A stretch of 64,000 bases of DNA from Lachnospiraceae bacterium (GCA_015056865.1 SVFM01000001.1:124001-188000), one strand, 5' to 3'; positions 41,746 to 51,808 are shown, counted from the stretch's first letter. Translations and numbers: made by a program. The notes: generated by a model not told the origin, from the letters alone.

Positions 41746-42918
41746 ATGGATTACGCAAAGGAATCCTTGAAAAAACACGCCGAGTGGGGCGGCAAGATCG
41801 AAGTGATCGCTACCGTGCCCTGCAAGACCAAGGAGGATTTGTCCCTGGCCTATACTCCCGGCGTAGCACAGCCCTGTCTGGAGATCCAGAAGGATATTAA
41901 TAAATCTTACGAATTAACTCGTCGCCACAACCTGTGTGCCGTTATTACCGATGGTACCGCAGTTTTGGGCTTGGGCGATATTGGACCCGAGGCAGGTATG
42001 CCTGTTATGGAGGGCAAATGTGCCCTGTTTAAATCCTTCGGCGACGTGGACGCCATTCCTCTGTGCGTGAAGTCTAAGGATGTGGATGAATTTGTAAATG
42101 CAGTGTACTTGATTTCCGGTTCCTTCGGTGGAATCAATCTGGAGGATATTTCTGCACCCCGTTGTTTTGAGATCGAGCGCAAGTTAAAAGAGAAATGTGA
42201 TATTCCTATTTTTCATGATGATCAGCATGGTACTGCTGTAATTACACTGGCCGGTCTGGTCAATGCACTGAAGGTTGTGGGAAAGAAGAAAGAGGATGTA
42301 AAGATCGTTACCTCCGGTGCAGGTGCAGCAGCAATTGCCATTGTAAAGTTGCTTCTGTCTGCCGGCTTTAAAAATGTGATCATGACAGACCGTACCGGTG
42401 CTATTTACGAGGGACGTGAGGGCATGAACTGGATCAAGGAGGAGATGGCTCAGGTAACCAACCTGGAGAAGAAGCAGGGAACCCTGGCTGATGTGATCGT
42501 AGGCGCTGATGTATTCATTGGTGTTTCCGCTCCCGGCACTCTGACCACAGAGATGGTCAGGACCATGGCCAAGGATTCTATTATCTTTGCGTGTGCCAAC
42601 CCCACTCCCGAGATCTTCCCTGAGGATGCGAAGGCAGGCGGAGCAGCAGTCATTGCCACAGGTCGTTCCGATTTTCCTAACCAGATCAACAATGTTCTGG
42701 CATTCCCCGGTATCTTCCGCGGTACCTTCGATGTGAGAGCATCCGAGATCACTGAGGAGATGAAGGTTGCAGCCGCAGAGGCGCTGGCAAATCTGATCTC
42801 TGACGAAGAGCTTAACGCTGAGTACATCATTCCGGCTGCTTTTGATGAGCGCGTGGGAACTGCTGTTGCGACTGCTGTGGCAGAAGCAGCTCGCAAATGT
42901 GGTGTGGCACGTATCTGA
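41746..42918 (+). CDS. Malate dehydrogenase (oxaloacetate-decarboxylating), malic enzyme
   Basis: 390 aa, the short bacterial form. Converts malate to pyruvate and CO2 with NAD(P)+ reduction. SLAYTPGVAQPCL with the catalytic Tyr, VITDGTAVLGLGDIGPEAGMP, FGGINLEDISAPRCFEIE metal site, FHDDQHGTAVI, and the nucleotide fold TSGAGAAAIAIVKLL. TGGAGG precedes the ATG. Single-gene transcript. Coenzyme preference is not certain. Confidence 0.92.
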   Translation: MDYAKESLKKHAEWGGKIEVIATVPCKTKEDLSLAYTPGVAQPCLEIQKDINKSYELTRRHNLCAVITDGTAVLGLGDIGPEAGMPVMEGKCALFKSFGDVDAIPLCVKSKDVDEFVNAVYLISGSFGGINLEDISAPRCFEIERKLKEKCDIPIFHDDQHGTAVITLAGLVNALKVVGKKKEDVKIVTSGAGAAAIAIVKLLLSAGFKNVIMTDRTGAIYEGREGMNWIKEEMAQVTNLEKKQGTLADVIVGADVFIGVSAPGTLTTEMVRTMAKDSIIFACANPTPEIFPEDAKAGGAAVIATGRSDFPNQINNVLAFPGIFRGTFDVRASEITEEMKVAAAEALANLISDEELNAEYIIPAAFDERVGTAVATAVAEAARKCGVARI

Positions 42919-42963
42919 TTTCAGTGGCGCAGCCGTTTAACAGATCTTTCATAGTAAATTTTA

Positions 42964-43001
42964 CGGGGAGGATGTAACTCTAATGAGTCGCATCCTCCCC
43001 G
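42964..43001. terminator. Hairpin between convergent malic enzyme and uxaC genes
   Basis: Perfect 11-bp stem CGGGGAGGATG/CATCCTCCCCG with an inner ACTC/GAGT pairing. No T-tract on either side, so its terminator role is uncertain. Confidence 0.55.
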
Positions 43002-43021
43002 ATTGAGTAAAGATAAATCGT

Positions 43022-44434
43022 TTATTCTAAGGGAAACTTAAAATACCGCTTCGCGTTATTGTAGGAAATATCTGCCACAATCTCTTTCAGGATATCCATG
43101 TCGCCGGGAAATTCACCTTTTTCCACCCAGTTACCAAGCAAGTTGCATAGGATCCGGCGGAAATATTCGTGTCTGGTATAAGACAGGAAACTTCTGGAGT
43201 CGGTCAGCATGCCCACAAAGCCGGACAGATTGCCCAGATTGGCTAGAGAGACCATCTGTTCCTCCATGCCTGTTTTATTATCGTTAAACCACCATGCACT
43301 GCCGTGTTGGATCTTGGCCACTGCGCTGGAATCCTGAAAACACCCCAGGATGGTCATGATGGCCTGGTTGTCGTTGGGGTTTAAGGAATAAATAACCGTG
43401 CGGGGAAGCTGATCTGCAGTTGCCAGCACATTTAAAAAGTCTGCCAGCTGTCCCAGCGGCGCCGCACTACCGATACAGTCAAAGCCCGTATCGGGGCCAA
43501 TCTTTTGGTACATACCGGTGTTGTTGTCACGCTTTACGCCGAAGTGCAGCTGCATGGCCCAGTCAAATTCATGGTACAGGCGTGCGTTATACAGCAAAAA
43601 GGCGGTCTTGAATTTCAGTTCTTCTTCCCTGGTCAGGTTCATACGATTCATACGTTTTAAGAAAATAGTCTCCAACTCATCCTCGCTGGCGGGAACATAC
43701 ATAACGTACTCCAGACCGTGATCAGACACATTGCAGCCCATGGAGGCGAAGTATTCCATGCGTTTTTTTAGGGCGCATTTTAAGTCGGCAAAGGTAATGA
43801 TCGCATCCATATCCGCAGCGGCGGCAAGTTTATTCAAATAGTCCAGATAGTCGGATTTCTCGATATTCATGGCTTTGTCCGGACGCCAGGCGGGCAGTAC
43901 CTTCACCTCAAAGCTCTTGTCCTGGGCAATGGTGCGGTGCCATTCCAAAGTATCTGTGGGATCGTCTGTGGTGCAGATCAGGGTTACGTTGGACTGGCGG
44001 ATGATACCCCGGGCACTCATAGAGGACTCTGCCAGCTTGGCATTGCACAGATCCCAAACCTCCTGGGCAGTGTTTTTGTTTAAATACCCATTGTAGCTAA
44101 AATATCTTTGCAGTTCCAGATGGCTCCAGTGAAAGAGAGGGTTGCCAATGGCCTTTCCGATACACTCGGCCCATTTGAAAAACTTTTCCTTGTCAGGAGC
44201 ATCTCCTGTGATATATTTTTCGTCTACGCCGCAGGAGCGCATAAAACGCCATTTATAATGGTCTCCACCCAACCACACCTGGGTAATATTCTCAAAGTGT
44301 CTGTCCTGGGCAATCTCTTTGGGATTGATATGACAGTGATAATCCAGAATGGGCATCTTGGCTGCGCTTTCGTGATAGAGGATCCTGGATGGTTCACTTT
44401 CCAGTAAAAAATCCTTATCCATAAATGATTTCAT
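43022..44434 (-). CDS. uxaC: Glucuronate isomerase
   Basis: 470 aa, full length for UxaC. Interconverts glucuronate and fructuronate (and galacturonate and tagaturonate), the first step of hexuronate breakdown. PILDYHCHINPKEIA supplies the metal-binding His pair; SNVTLICTTDDPTDTL and LTDSRSFLSYTRHEYFRRI are family motifs. GGAGG precedes the ATG. No other uronate genes are adjacent. Promoter at 44475-44502. Confidence 0.92.
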   Translation of the reverse strand: MKSFMDKDFLLESEPSRILYHESAAKMPILDYHCHINPKEIAQDRHFENITQVWLGGDHYKWRFMRSCGVDEKYITGDAPDKEKFFKWAECIGKAIGNPLFHWSHLELQRYFSYNGYLNKNTAQEVWDLCNAKLAESSMSARGIIRQSNVTLICTTDDPTDTLEWHRTIAQDKSFEVKVLPAWRPDKAMNIEKSDYLDYLNKLAAAADMDAIITFADLKCALKKRMEYFASMGCNVSDHGLEYVMYVPASEDELETIFLKRMNRMNLTREEELKFKTAFLLYNARLYHEFDWAMQLHFGVKRDNNTGMYQKIGPDTGFDCIGSAAPLGQLADFLNVLATADQLPRTVIYSLNPNDNQAIMTILGCFQDSSAVAKIQHGSAWWFNDNKTGMEEQMVSLANLGNLSGFVGMLTDSRSFLSYTRHEYFRRILCNLLGNWVEKGEFPGDMDILKEIVADISYNNAKRYFKFPLE

Positions 44435-44474
44435 AATGTTTCCTCCATGTTGCTTTTTATTGTTACATAATAGG

Positions 44475-44502
44475 ATTATAGCCTACAAAAGGGGGGATTC
44501 AA
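44475..44502 (-). promoter_or_regulatory. Promoter of uxaC
   Basis: Minus strand TTGAAT (44502-44497), 16-bp spacer, TATAAT (44480-44475). Confidence 0.65.
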
Positions 44503-44539
44503 CACTTGCCAGTCAAAAAGGAAAGTTTTAGACCTGTTC

Positions 44540-44568
44540 TTGACTTGCCGGGGAGAATGCAGTACAAT
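44540..44568 (+). promoter_or_regulatory. Promoter of the PHP phosphatase gene
   Basis: TTGACT (44540-44545), 17-bp spacer, TACAAT (44563-44568). Confidence 0.7.
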
Positions 44569-44607
44569 TTCACTAATCATAAGGATTCAGGCTGAGGAGA
44601 GGAAAGG

Positions 44608-45381
44608 ATGAAACGCGCAAATTATCATACACACACGATCAGATGCGGTCATGCCGTAGGCACAGAGGAAGAGTATGTTCTGGCAGCCATAGAAGCGGGC
44701 ATGGAAGAGCTTGGCTTTGCAGACCACAGTCCACAGCCCTATAAAGATGGATTTGTGTCAGGAATAAGGATGCCTGTAAATGGAGTGGCGGAATATGTAG
44801 AAACATTGCTTGCCCTGCGGGCTAAGTATCAGGACAAGATCCATATCAAGATTGGATTCGAAGCAGAATATTATGAAGATATTTTTGAAGATATGATCAC
44901 CACACTGAAAGCTTATCCGATAGATTATCTGATCTTAGGCCAGCATTATGTGGGACCGGAAAGGCTATACGATTATGTGGGGTTTGCCTTTGACAATGAG
45001 GAGAAACTTGCCGGGTACGTGGATGAAGTACTGGCCGGATTGGCCACAGGATACTTTTCCTTTTTGGCTCATCCGGATGTGATCCGGTTTACAGGGGATG
45101 CCCGGGTATATCGAAAACATATGCTTCGTCTTTGCCAGGGCTGCAGACAGATGGATATGCCGCTGGAGATCAACTGCCTGGGGATGGCGGAAAACAGACA
45201 TTATCCCAGAGAAGAGTTCTGGCGCATTGCGGCGCAGGTGGGGAATCGTGTGGTCATTGGATATGACGCACATAAGCCGGAAGCGTTGAAGGATGAACAA
45301 AGTTATGCGGCGTGTGTAGAATTTGCCTGTAGGCTGGGGCTTAAGCCGGAAGAAGATTTTCGGATCACAGGAGGATTATAA
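44608..45381 (+). CDS. PHP-domain histidinol-phosphatase-like protein
   Basis: 257 aa. Metal-binding motifs of the PHP fold: NYHTHTIRCGHA, ELGFADHSPQ, GFEAEYYED, LGQHYVG, FLAHPDVIRF, INCLGM and GYDAHKPE. Matches HisK/HisJ-type histidinol-phosphate phosphatases in length and motif order, but other PHP phosphoesterases share these. No histidine biosynthesis genes are nearby. AGGAGAGGAAAGG precedes the ATG. Confidence 0.8.
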   Translation: MKRANYHTHTIRCGHAVGTEEEYVLAAIEAGMEELGFADHSPQPYKDGFVSGIRMPVNGVAEYVETLLALRAKYQDKIHIKIGFEAEYYEDIFEDMITTLKAYPIDYLILGQHYVGPERLYDYVGFAFDNEEKLAGYVDEVLAGLATGYFSFLAHPDVIRFTGDARVYRKHMLRLCQGCRQMDMPLEINCLGMAENRHYPREEFWRIAAQVGNRVVIGYDAHKPEALKDEQSYAACVEFACRLGLKPEEDFRITGGL

Positions 45382-45389
45382 ACTTTTCC

Positions 45390-45418
45390 TTGCATCTGTC
45401 AAATAGTCATGATACTAT
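45390..45418 (+). promoter_or_regulatory. Promoter of the ZTP riboswitch operon
   Basis: TTGCAT (45390-45395), 17-bp spacer, TACTAT (45413-45418), ending just before the aptamer. Confidence 0.6.
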
Positions 45419-45426
45419 AAATATAA

Positions 45427-45545
45427 GAAGTTGTGCGACTGGCGGAAAAGAATGATCCAGCACCTGAAAGCAGGTGCCATGGAGATTCTGGTGGGATGAC
45501 CCACAGGGAGCATGACAATGATATAAGAATGCCGACCGCCTGGGC
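45427..45545 (+). promoter_or_regulatory. ZTP (pfl) riboswitch
   Basis: Contains the conserved 5' core GCGACTGGCGGA, a variable hairpin GCACCTG/CAGGTGC, CAGGGAGCATGACAA, and the 3' core CCGACCGCCTGGGC, the signature of the pfl motif that binds ZTP/ZMP (AICAR). ZTP binding keeps the 3' core from forming the terminator, turning genes on when 10-formyl-tetrahydrofolate is short. It precedes the two genes that consume AICAR, a coherent target. Confidence 0.88.
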
Positions 45546-45581
45546 GAACACTGTTACTATAGTGCCGCTCAGGCGGTTTTT
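45536..45581 (+). terminator. Terminator controlled by the ZTP riboswitch
   Basis: CCGCCTG (45536-45542), part of the aptamer 3' core, pairs with CAGGCGG (45570-45576), followed by five T. Confidence 0.87.
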
Positions 45582-45602
45582 GTAAGAAAAGAGGACAAAA
45601 AG

Positions 45603-46316
45603 ATGAACATGTTATCATTGCAGCAGGAACTGAAAAACAATGCTTATCCGGGCCGAGGCATCGTGATTGGCAGGACCCCGGACGGTACCAAGGCGGTTAC
45701 AGCGTATTTTATTATGGGACGCAGCTCCAACAGCCGCAACCGTGTATTTGTGGAAGAGGGTCAGGGAATCCGTACCCAGGCTTTTGATCCTTCCAAGCTG
45801 GAAGATCCCAGCCTGATCATATACGCGCCGGTGCGGGTGTTGGGCAACAGAACTATCGTGACCAACGGTGACCAGACAGATACCATTTATGAGGGCATGG
45901 ACAGGGAACTGACCTTTGAACAGTCTTTGCGCTGCCGTGAGTTTGAGCCGGACGGCCCCAATTACACCCCCAGAATTTCCGGTGTAATGCATATTGAGGG
46001 CAGCAAATACGACTATGCCATGTCTATTTTAAAGAGTAACAACAGTAACCCTGAGGCATGTAATCGATATACCTTTGCCTATGAGAATCCTGTGGCAGGA
46101 GAGGGACATTTTATCCATACCTACATGCATGATGGAAATCCCTTGCCCAGCTTTGAGGGTGAGCCCAAACTGGTGGATATGATGGATGATATGAATGCTT
46201 TTACGGATATGCTTTGGGACTCCTTAAATGAGGACAACAAGGTATCCTTGTTTGTGCGCTATATTGATATTGCAACCGGAGCGTATGAGACCCGGATCAT
46301 CAACAAAAACAACTAA
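45603..46316 (+). CDS. purO: IMP cyclohydrolase, stand-alone (PurO-like)
   Basis: 237 aa. NAYPGRGIVIGRTPDGTKAVTAYFIMGRSSNSRNRVF is split here as NAYPGRGIVIG, then AYFIMGRSSNSRNR; both are typical of the PurO/IMPCH family, distinct from the MGS-like half of PurH. Closes FAICAR to IMP, the last purine step. First gene after the ZTP riboswitch; AAGAGGAC precedes the ATG. The partner formyltransferase follows 39 bases later. Confidence 0.85.
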   Translation: MNMLSLQQELKNNAYPGRGIVIGRTPDGTKAVTAYFIMGRSSNSRNRVFVEEGQGIRTQAFDPSKLEDPSLIIYAPVRVLGNRTIVTNGDQTDTIYEGMDRELTFEQSLRCREFEPDGPNYTPRISGVMHIEGSKYDYAMSILKSNNSNPEACNRYTFAYENPVAGEGHFIHTYMHDGNPLPSFEGEPKLVDMMDDMNAFTDMLWDSLNEDNKVSLFVRYIDIATGAYETRIINKNN

Positions 46317-46317
46317 C

Positions 46318-46335
46318 CCGCACAAATCTGTGCGG
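46318..46335. repeat. Intercistronic hairpin
   Basis: CCGCACA/TGTGCGG with loop AATC, right after the cyclohydrolase stop; no T-tract. Confidence 0.55.
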
Positions 46336-46355
46336 CGATCATATGGAGGTATAAA

Positions 46356-47534
46356 ATGAACGAGATCGCATTAAAATACGGATGTAACCCCAACCAGAAG
46401 CCTTCCAGAATCTTTATGGAGGACGGCAGCAAGCTGCCTGTTACCGTGTTAAACGGCAGACCCGGCTATATCAATTTTTTGGATGCCTTCAACGGCTGGC
46501 AGTTGGTAAAGGAGTTAAAGGAGGCCACAGGTCTTCCGGCAGCTACTTCTTTTAAGCATGTTTCTCCTGCAGGTGCGGCAGTAGGTTTGCCACTTAGCGA
46601 GACTTTGGCAAAGATCTACTGGGTGGATGACTTAGGAGAATTAAGCCCGCTGGCTTGTGCCTATGCCAGAGCAAGAGGTGCGGATAGAATGTCTTCCTTT
46701 GGAGATTTCATTGCCCTTTCTGATGTGTGTGATGCAGATACTGCAAGACTGATCAAGAGAGAGGTTTCTGACGGTGTGATCGCTCCCGGTTATACCCCGG
46801 AGGCGCTGGAGATGCTGAAAGCGAAGAAAAAGGGCGCTTACAATGTGATCCAGATCGACGAGAATTATGTGCCGGCCCAGATTGAGAGAAAGCAGGTGTA
46901 CGGCATTACCTTTGAGCAGGGCAGAAATGAGCTGGATATCAATGGTGATCTGCTGTCCAATATCGTAACTCAGAACAAGGAGATTCCGGAGTCTGCGCTG
47001 ATCGATCTGAAGATATCTTTGATCACTCTGAAGTATACCCAGTCCAACTCCGTGTGCTTTGTCAAGGATGGACAGGCCATCGGTATTGGTGCGGGACAGC
47101 AGTCCAGAGTGCATTGCACCAGATTGGCAGGCAGCAAGGCAGATAACTGGTTCCTTCGTCAGTCTCCCAAGGTGCTGGGCCTGCAGTTTGTAGACACTCT
47201 GGGCCGGGCAGACAGAGACAATGCCATTGACAATTATATTGGCGAGGATTATATGGATGTGTTAGCAGACGGTGCATGGGAAAGAATCTTTAAGGTGAAA
47301 CCGGAAGTGTTTACCAGAGAAGAAAAGAGAGCCTGGCTGGATCAGATGCAGGATGTGACTTTGGGATCAGATGCCTTCTTCCCCTTCTCCGACAATATTG
47401 AGCGTGCACATAAGAGTGGTGTGAAATATATTGCCCAGCCCGGCGGCTCTGTGCGGGATGACCTGGTCATCGAGTGCTGCGATAAGTACGGTATGGCCAT
47501 GGCATTTACAGGAATTCGACTGTTCCATCACTAA
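46356..47534 (+). CDS. AICAR formyltransferase (stand-alone)
   Basis: 392 aa. Transfers formyl from 10-formyl-THF to AICAR. LKYGCNPNQKPS, TSFKHVSPAGAAVG with the catalytic Lys-His, YTQSNSVCFVKDGQAIGIGAGQQSRVHCTRLAG, and IAQPGGSVRDD match the transformylase half of PurH; the cyclohydrolase half is absent and supplied by the previous gene. TGGAGG precedes the ATG. Substrate ZMP is the riboswitch ligand type. Confidence 0.9.
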   Translation: MNEIALKYGCNPNQKPSRIFMEDGSKLPVTVLNGRPGYINFLDAFNGWQLVKELKEATGLPAATSFKHVSPAGAAVGLPLSETLAKIYWVDDLGELSPLACAYARARGADRMSSFGDFIALSDVCDADTARLIKREVSDGVIAPGYTPEALEMLKAKKKGAYNVIQIDENYVPAQIERKQVYGITFEQGRNELDINGDLLSNIVTQNKEIPESALIDLKISLITLKYTQSNSVCFVKDGQAIGIGAGQQSRVHCTRLAGSKADNWFLRQSPKVLGLQFVDTLGRADRDNAIDNYIGEDYMDVLADGAWERIFKVKPEVFTREEKRAWLDQMQDVTLGSDAFFPFSDNIERAHKSGVKYIAQPGGSVRDDLVIECCDKYGMAMAFTGIRLFHH

Positions 47535-47611
47535 GAAAAATCTTTCTATTTCCGGACTTTTGTGCTAAGATAGGTTCATAGTATAGAATTCAGAAAGGCA
47601 CGGTTGGTTTT

Positions 47612-49291
47612 ATGAGTGAAAATGAAAATGTAGTAGTATCAAGAAATTTTATCGAACAGATCATAGATAAGGACCTGGCGGAGGGTGTTTATGACACGGT
47701 CCATACCCGCTTTCCTCCTGAGCCTAACGGCTATCTGCATATCGGACATGCCAAGAGTATTTTGCTGAACTACGGTCTGGCCAAGCAGTACGGCGGTAAA
47801 TTTAATATGCGCTTTGACGATACCAATCCCACCAAGGAGAAGATTGAGTTCGTAGAGTCTATTAAGAAAGATATCGCTTGGTTGGGGGCCGACTGGGAGG
47901 ACAGATTGTTCTTTGCATCTGATTATTTTGGAGAGATGTATGAAGGGGCTGTAAAGCTGATCAAAAAGGGCAAGGCCTATGTGTCTGATCTGACTGCGGA
48001 TGAGATCAGGGAGTACCGTGGCAGCCTGACGGAGCCCGGTAAGGAGGATCCCTACAGCACTCGGAGCATAGAGGAGAATCTGCGTCTCTTTGAGGAGATG
48101 AAGGAAGGCAAGTATGAGGATGGCACGAAGGTGCTCAGGGCCAGGATCGATATGGCTTCACCCAACATCAACATGCGTGATCCGGTTATCTATCGTGTGG
48201 CTCATATGACCCATCACAACACAGGGGATCAGTGGTGCATTTATCCTATGTATGATTTTGCACATCCCATCGAGGATGCCATTGAGGGCATTACCCACTC
48301 CATTTGTACATTGGAGTTTGAGGATCACAGACCTCTTTACGACTGGGTGGTAAGAGAACTGGAATATCCCAATCCCCCCAAGCAGATCGAGTTTGCAAAG
48401 CTGTACCTGACCAATGTGGTGACAGGTAAGAGATATATCAAGAAGCTGGTGGAGGAAGGTATCGTGGATGGCTGGGATGATCCCAGACTGGTGTCCATCG
48501 CGGCTCTGCGCAGACGTGGATTTACACCGGAGTCCATCAAACTGTTTGTGGAGCTGTGCGGTATTTCCAAGAGTAATTCCTCTGTAGACTATGCCATGTT
48601 GGAATACTGTATCCGTGAGGATCTGAAGTTAAAAGCTCCTCGTATGATGGCGGTGCTGGATCCTGTGAAATTGGTTATTGACAATTATCCGGAAGAGGAA
48701 AGTGAGCTTTTGGAGCTTCCTAACAATCTGGAAAATGAAGCTCTGGGCAGCCGCAAGGTGCCTTTTGGCAAGGAGCTTTATATTGAGAGAGAGGACTTTA
48801 TGGAGGAGCCTCCCAAGAAATACTTCCGTATGTTCCCAGGCAACGAGGTGCGCCTGATGAATGCATATTTTGTAAAGTGCACCGGCTGCGTGAAGGACGA
48901 AAACGGCAAGGTGATGGAAGTGCACTGTACCTATGATCCTGCATCTAAGGGCGGTAACAGTCCGGACGGCAGGAAGGTAAAGGGAACCATCCACTGGGTA
49001 CCTGCCAAGGAAGCTGTGAAAGTCGAGACCAGGTTGTATGAGAACATCATCGATGAGGAGAAGGGTGTTTACAATGAGGACGGCAGTCTGAATTTGAATC
49101 CCAACTCTCTTACCGTACTTACGGAAAGCGTGGTAGAACCTGCACTGGCTGATGCAAAGGCTTATGAGAACTTCCAGTTTGTACGAAACGGTTTCTTCTG
49201 TGTGGACTACAAGGATTCCAAAGAGGGAGCACCGGTGTTTAATCGTATTGTTTCCCTGAAGAGTTCCTTTGTACTGCCGAAAAAGGATTGA
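47612..49291 (+). CDS. glnS: Glutaminyl-tRNA synthetase
   Basis: 559 aa class I synthetase. [16 protein letters not shown] contains [14 protein letters not shown] is the adjacent motif, [24 protein letters not shown] identifies GlnRS; the KMSKS loop is degenerate (TGKRYIKK). The C-terminal beta-barrel anticodon domain begins near residue 340. Charges tRNA-Gln directly, so this organism need not rely only on the GatCAB route. Single gene with a following hairpin. Confidence 0.92.
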   Translation: MSENENVVVSRNFIEQIIDKDLAEGVYDTVHTRFPPEPNGYLHIGHAKSILLNYGLAKQYGGKFNMRFDDTNPTKEKIEFVESIKKDIAWLGADWEDRLFFASDYFGEMYEGAVKLIKKGKAYVSDLTADEIREYRGSLTEPGKEDPYSTRSIEENLRLFEEMKEGKYEDGTKVLRARIDMASPNINMRDPVIYRVAHMTHHNTGDQWCIYPMYDFAHPIEDAIEGITHSICTLEFEDHRPLYDWVVRELEYPNPPKQIEFAKLYLTNVVTGKRYIKKLVEEGIVDGWDDPRLVSIAALRRRGFTPESIKLFVELCGISKSNSSVDYAMLEYCIREDLKLKAPRMMAVLDPVKLVIDNYPEEESELLELPNNLENEALGSRKVPFGKELYIEREDFMEEPPKKYFRMFPGNEVRLMNAYFVKCTGCVKDENGKVMEVHCTYDPASKGGNSPDGRKVKGTIHWVPAKEAVKVETRLYENIIDEEKGVYNEDGSLNLNPNSLTVLTESVVEPALADAKAYENFQFVRNGFFCVDYKDSKEGAPVFNRIVSLKSSFVLPKKD

Positions 49292-49387
49292 GTCATTTTT
49301 AATATATTGTACCGGGAGAATTTGTCTTGGTCATGCGCATTAGGATCATGTTACAGATATTCCCAGATTGGTGGAGAAATACAAATT

Positions 49388-49414
49388 CCCGCCCATTTTT
49401 CTAAAATGGGCGGG
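49388..49414. terminator. Hairpin after glnS
   Basis: Perfect 12-bp stem CCCGCCCATTTT (49388-49399) / AAAATGGGCGGG (49403-49414), then TCTATTTATT. Confidence 0.75.
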
Positions 49415-49464
49415 TCTATTTATTGAATTGTATAAATAATCTACACCGACAAATCAGAAATTTA

Positions 49465-50664
49465 TTATTCTCTGTTTGTTGCTTTACTAACCTTTTTCTT
49501 TAGAATCAGCAATCCAAATACAAGGACGATCGGGAAAAGTGTAGCTGCAAGCAATCCTGTTTTTAGATTGCCACCTGCCATTTCGGAAAGGCTTCCCACC
49601 ATAGTAGGACTTACCGTAGCACCCAAATCACCGGCTAATGCCAAGAAAGCAAACATTGCAGTGCCTCCTCTTGGACATTTCTGTGAGGATATGCTGATAG
49701 TTCCCGGCCACATAATACCGACTGCCAAACCGCAAAGAGCGCAGCCGGCGAGTCCGAGGATTGGCAACGTGGACAGTGAAGCCAACAAATAGCAGCCGGC
49801 ACACATAACCCCGCAAACAAGCATAACCTTGGTCAAATCGAGTTTTTCGCTGAACTTACCGTACAGCATACGGGATATACCCATAAACATTGCAAACAAA
49901 CACGGTCCTGCCAAATCACCAACCGTTTTAGAAACACCGACAGCTGATTCGGTAAAAGCCGATGCCCATTGTGTCATGGTTGCTTCTGAAGCACCCGCGC
50001 ATACCATAAGTAGTATCATCAACCAGAAGATCGGCGTTTTCAGCAGTTTGCTAATGCCCATGCTCTTGCCGTCTTCCACCAGTCGTTCTATAGGACAGTT
50101 GATAAAGTTGAATGCGTTATATAGCGGCACCAATGCCCAAATAAAAGTAAGTATTTTCCAATTCTCTACACCAAATATCGTAAAAAAGAGCGTGGAACCC
50201 CAAATGACTCCCATGGAACCCCAGCAAAAGAAGGAATGCAGCAGACTCATCATTCCGTCCTTATTTTCAAAAGGACAAGCTTCAACGATGGGACTTACCA
50301 AAACCTCAATAAGTCCGCTTCCCATGGCATAAAGCACTACCGAAATCAGAATGCCTATAAATGGTACAGGAAGTACCTCCGGCAAGATTGCCATTAAAAC
50401 AAGACCTGCAGCCGATAACACTTGAGATGCGACAACGCAGGTCCGATATCCTATTTTGTCAGCATATTTGGTAGCCGCAAGATCGATAAGCAATTGCGTT
50501 AAATAGAATACCAACGGAATCATCGCAATCTTTTCAAGTGTAATTCCGTAAGTGCTTATGAATGTTAGAAATAAGAGTGGCGCAAAATTAGAAGATATCG
50601 CTTGTGTAACAAAGCCAAGATAACAAGCTATCAGCGTTTTTTGGTAATTCTTTTGTTTCGTCAT
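49465..50664 (-). CDS. MFS transporter (sugar-type)
   Basis: 399 aa, twelve predicted helices. FAPLLFLTFISTYGI in helix 1-2 and IMWPGTISISSQ in the second half recall the FucP/sugar branch of the major facilitator superfamily. The ATG at 50664 with GAAAGGAC upstream is chosen; a TTG 15 bases earlier is part of that site. Lies 93 bases downstream of an AraC gene on the same strand, which probably controls it. Substrate unknown. Confidence 0.82.
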   Translation of the reverse strand: MTKQKNYQKTLIACYLGFVTQAISSNFAPLLFLTFISTYGITLEKIAMIPLVFYLTQLLIDLAATKYADKIGYRTCVVASQVLSAAGLVLMAILPEVLPVPFIGILISVVLYAMGSGLIEVLVSPIVEACPFENKDGMMSLLHSFFCWGSMGVIWGSTLFFTIFGVENWKILTFIWALVPLYNAFNFINCPIERLVEDGKSMGISKLLKTPIFWLMILLMVCAGASEATMTQWASAFTESAVGVSKTVGDLAGPCLFAMFMGISRMLYGKFSEKLDLTKVMLVCGVMCAGCYLLASLSTLPILGLAGCALCGLAVGIMWPGTISISSQKCPRGGTAMFAFLALAGDLGATVSPTMVGSLSEMAGGNLKTGLLAATLFPIVLVFGLLILKKKVSKATNRE

Positions 50665-50757
50665 GATGAGTCCTTTCAAGCTTAAGCAATAATTTTTAAC
50701 TTAATTATATCACCATAACACACTACAAAAAAGTCATAGAAACGCCAAAGTCAAGCA

Positions 50758-51648
50758 CTATTTACCCACATCACAGCTTTGACTGGGAGCGTATCCAAAT
50801 CTTTTCTTGAACTGACGACTAAAATAGTTTACCGAATGAAAACCGCAGGCATAACTGATCTGTTGAAGAGTTTGTGTTCCTTCACTCAACAATCGATGTG
50901 CCATTTGAAGTCTGTATTGAATCAGCGCCTCAATAGGAGAACACCCCATATAGGTATGAAAACATCGCCCCGCCTCACTGCGGCTGATATCTGCAGCTTT
51001 GGCAAGATCCTCAAGTGTCACAGGCTCGGCATAATTTTCATAAATGTAGGTTAACATTTTTTGAAGGCGAATTTGATTATTGATCTGTATGCGCGTTGCT
51101 TCAGCTTTCGGCAGGTCAACAAAATTACGGGATATAAAATCAAATATACAGCTGATATTGCGCTGAACCGCCAATTCATAACATGCCTTTTTCTCAGCCA
51201 GTTGCTTGTAAGTATCTTTGATCAAACAGTTTATCTCGCTGTGATAACTGTCACTATGTCGAAACACAACGAAAGGCAGCGAATCACACCCGGCAATAGG
51301 CTGTATGTATTTTTGATAAATGGTACTTGTTTCCGAAGCTATTAACGCGCCGGAAAATACGATATTGGGCATTGGATCGGGCACATCACCCGACAACTGC
51401 TTTATTCCGTGTAACATGTTTCCGTTGACAAATATACTGTCACCTGCTTCCAGTATGATGTGCTGTCCGCCAACCTGGTAATCTAAAACTCCGCATTCTG
51501 CCGTTGCAATCTCAAAATCAGGATGCCAATGCAAAGGCCCTGCCCAATCAGGAAGAGAAAAAAGCTCATCGTGAAAATAGGTGATTGGAAATTCTATAGA
51601 ATTGTGTGGTATATGTTCTCTCAACTGATGATCGAGGATGATAGGCAT
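50758..51648 (-). CDS. AraC-family regulator with cupin domain
   Basis: 296 aa. N-terminal cupin (WHPDFEIATAECG, EAGDSIFVNGNMLHG) binds a small ligand, usually a sugar; the C-terminal 100 residues hold two helix-turn-helix motifs (LEDLAKAADISRSEAGRCF, LQQISYACGFHSVNYFSRQFK). AAGGAGG lies upstream of the ATG. Neighbour of the MFS gene, so likely its activator. Confidence 0.86.
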   Translation of the reverse strand: MPIILDHQLREHIPHNSIEFPITYFHDELFSLPDWAGPLHWHPDFEIATAECGVLDYQVGGQHIILEAGDSIFVNGNMLHGIKQLSGDVPDPMPNIVFSGALIASETSTIYQKYIQPIAGCDSLPFVVFRHSDSYHSEINCLIKDTYKQLAEKKACYELAVQRNISCIFDFISRNFVDLPKAEATRIQINNQIRLQKMLTYIYENYAEPVTLEDLAKAADISRSEAGRCFHTYMGCSPIEALIQYRLQMAHRLLSEGTQTLQQISYACGFHSVNYFSRQFKKRFGYAPSQSCDVGK

Positions 51649-51808
51649 GCCTTTGAGCCTCCTTAAAATGCGATTGATGCTCCCTGCAACACTCTTCCGA
51701 AAATGTTTTTAAGGAGCAAACCCGCAGATTTACTCCTTAACTTAACAAAATTTTGAGCTACTAAATGACATTGTGTTTTATAGCCACTTTTTTGATATAT
51801 CAATATGT

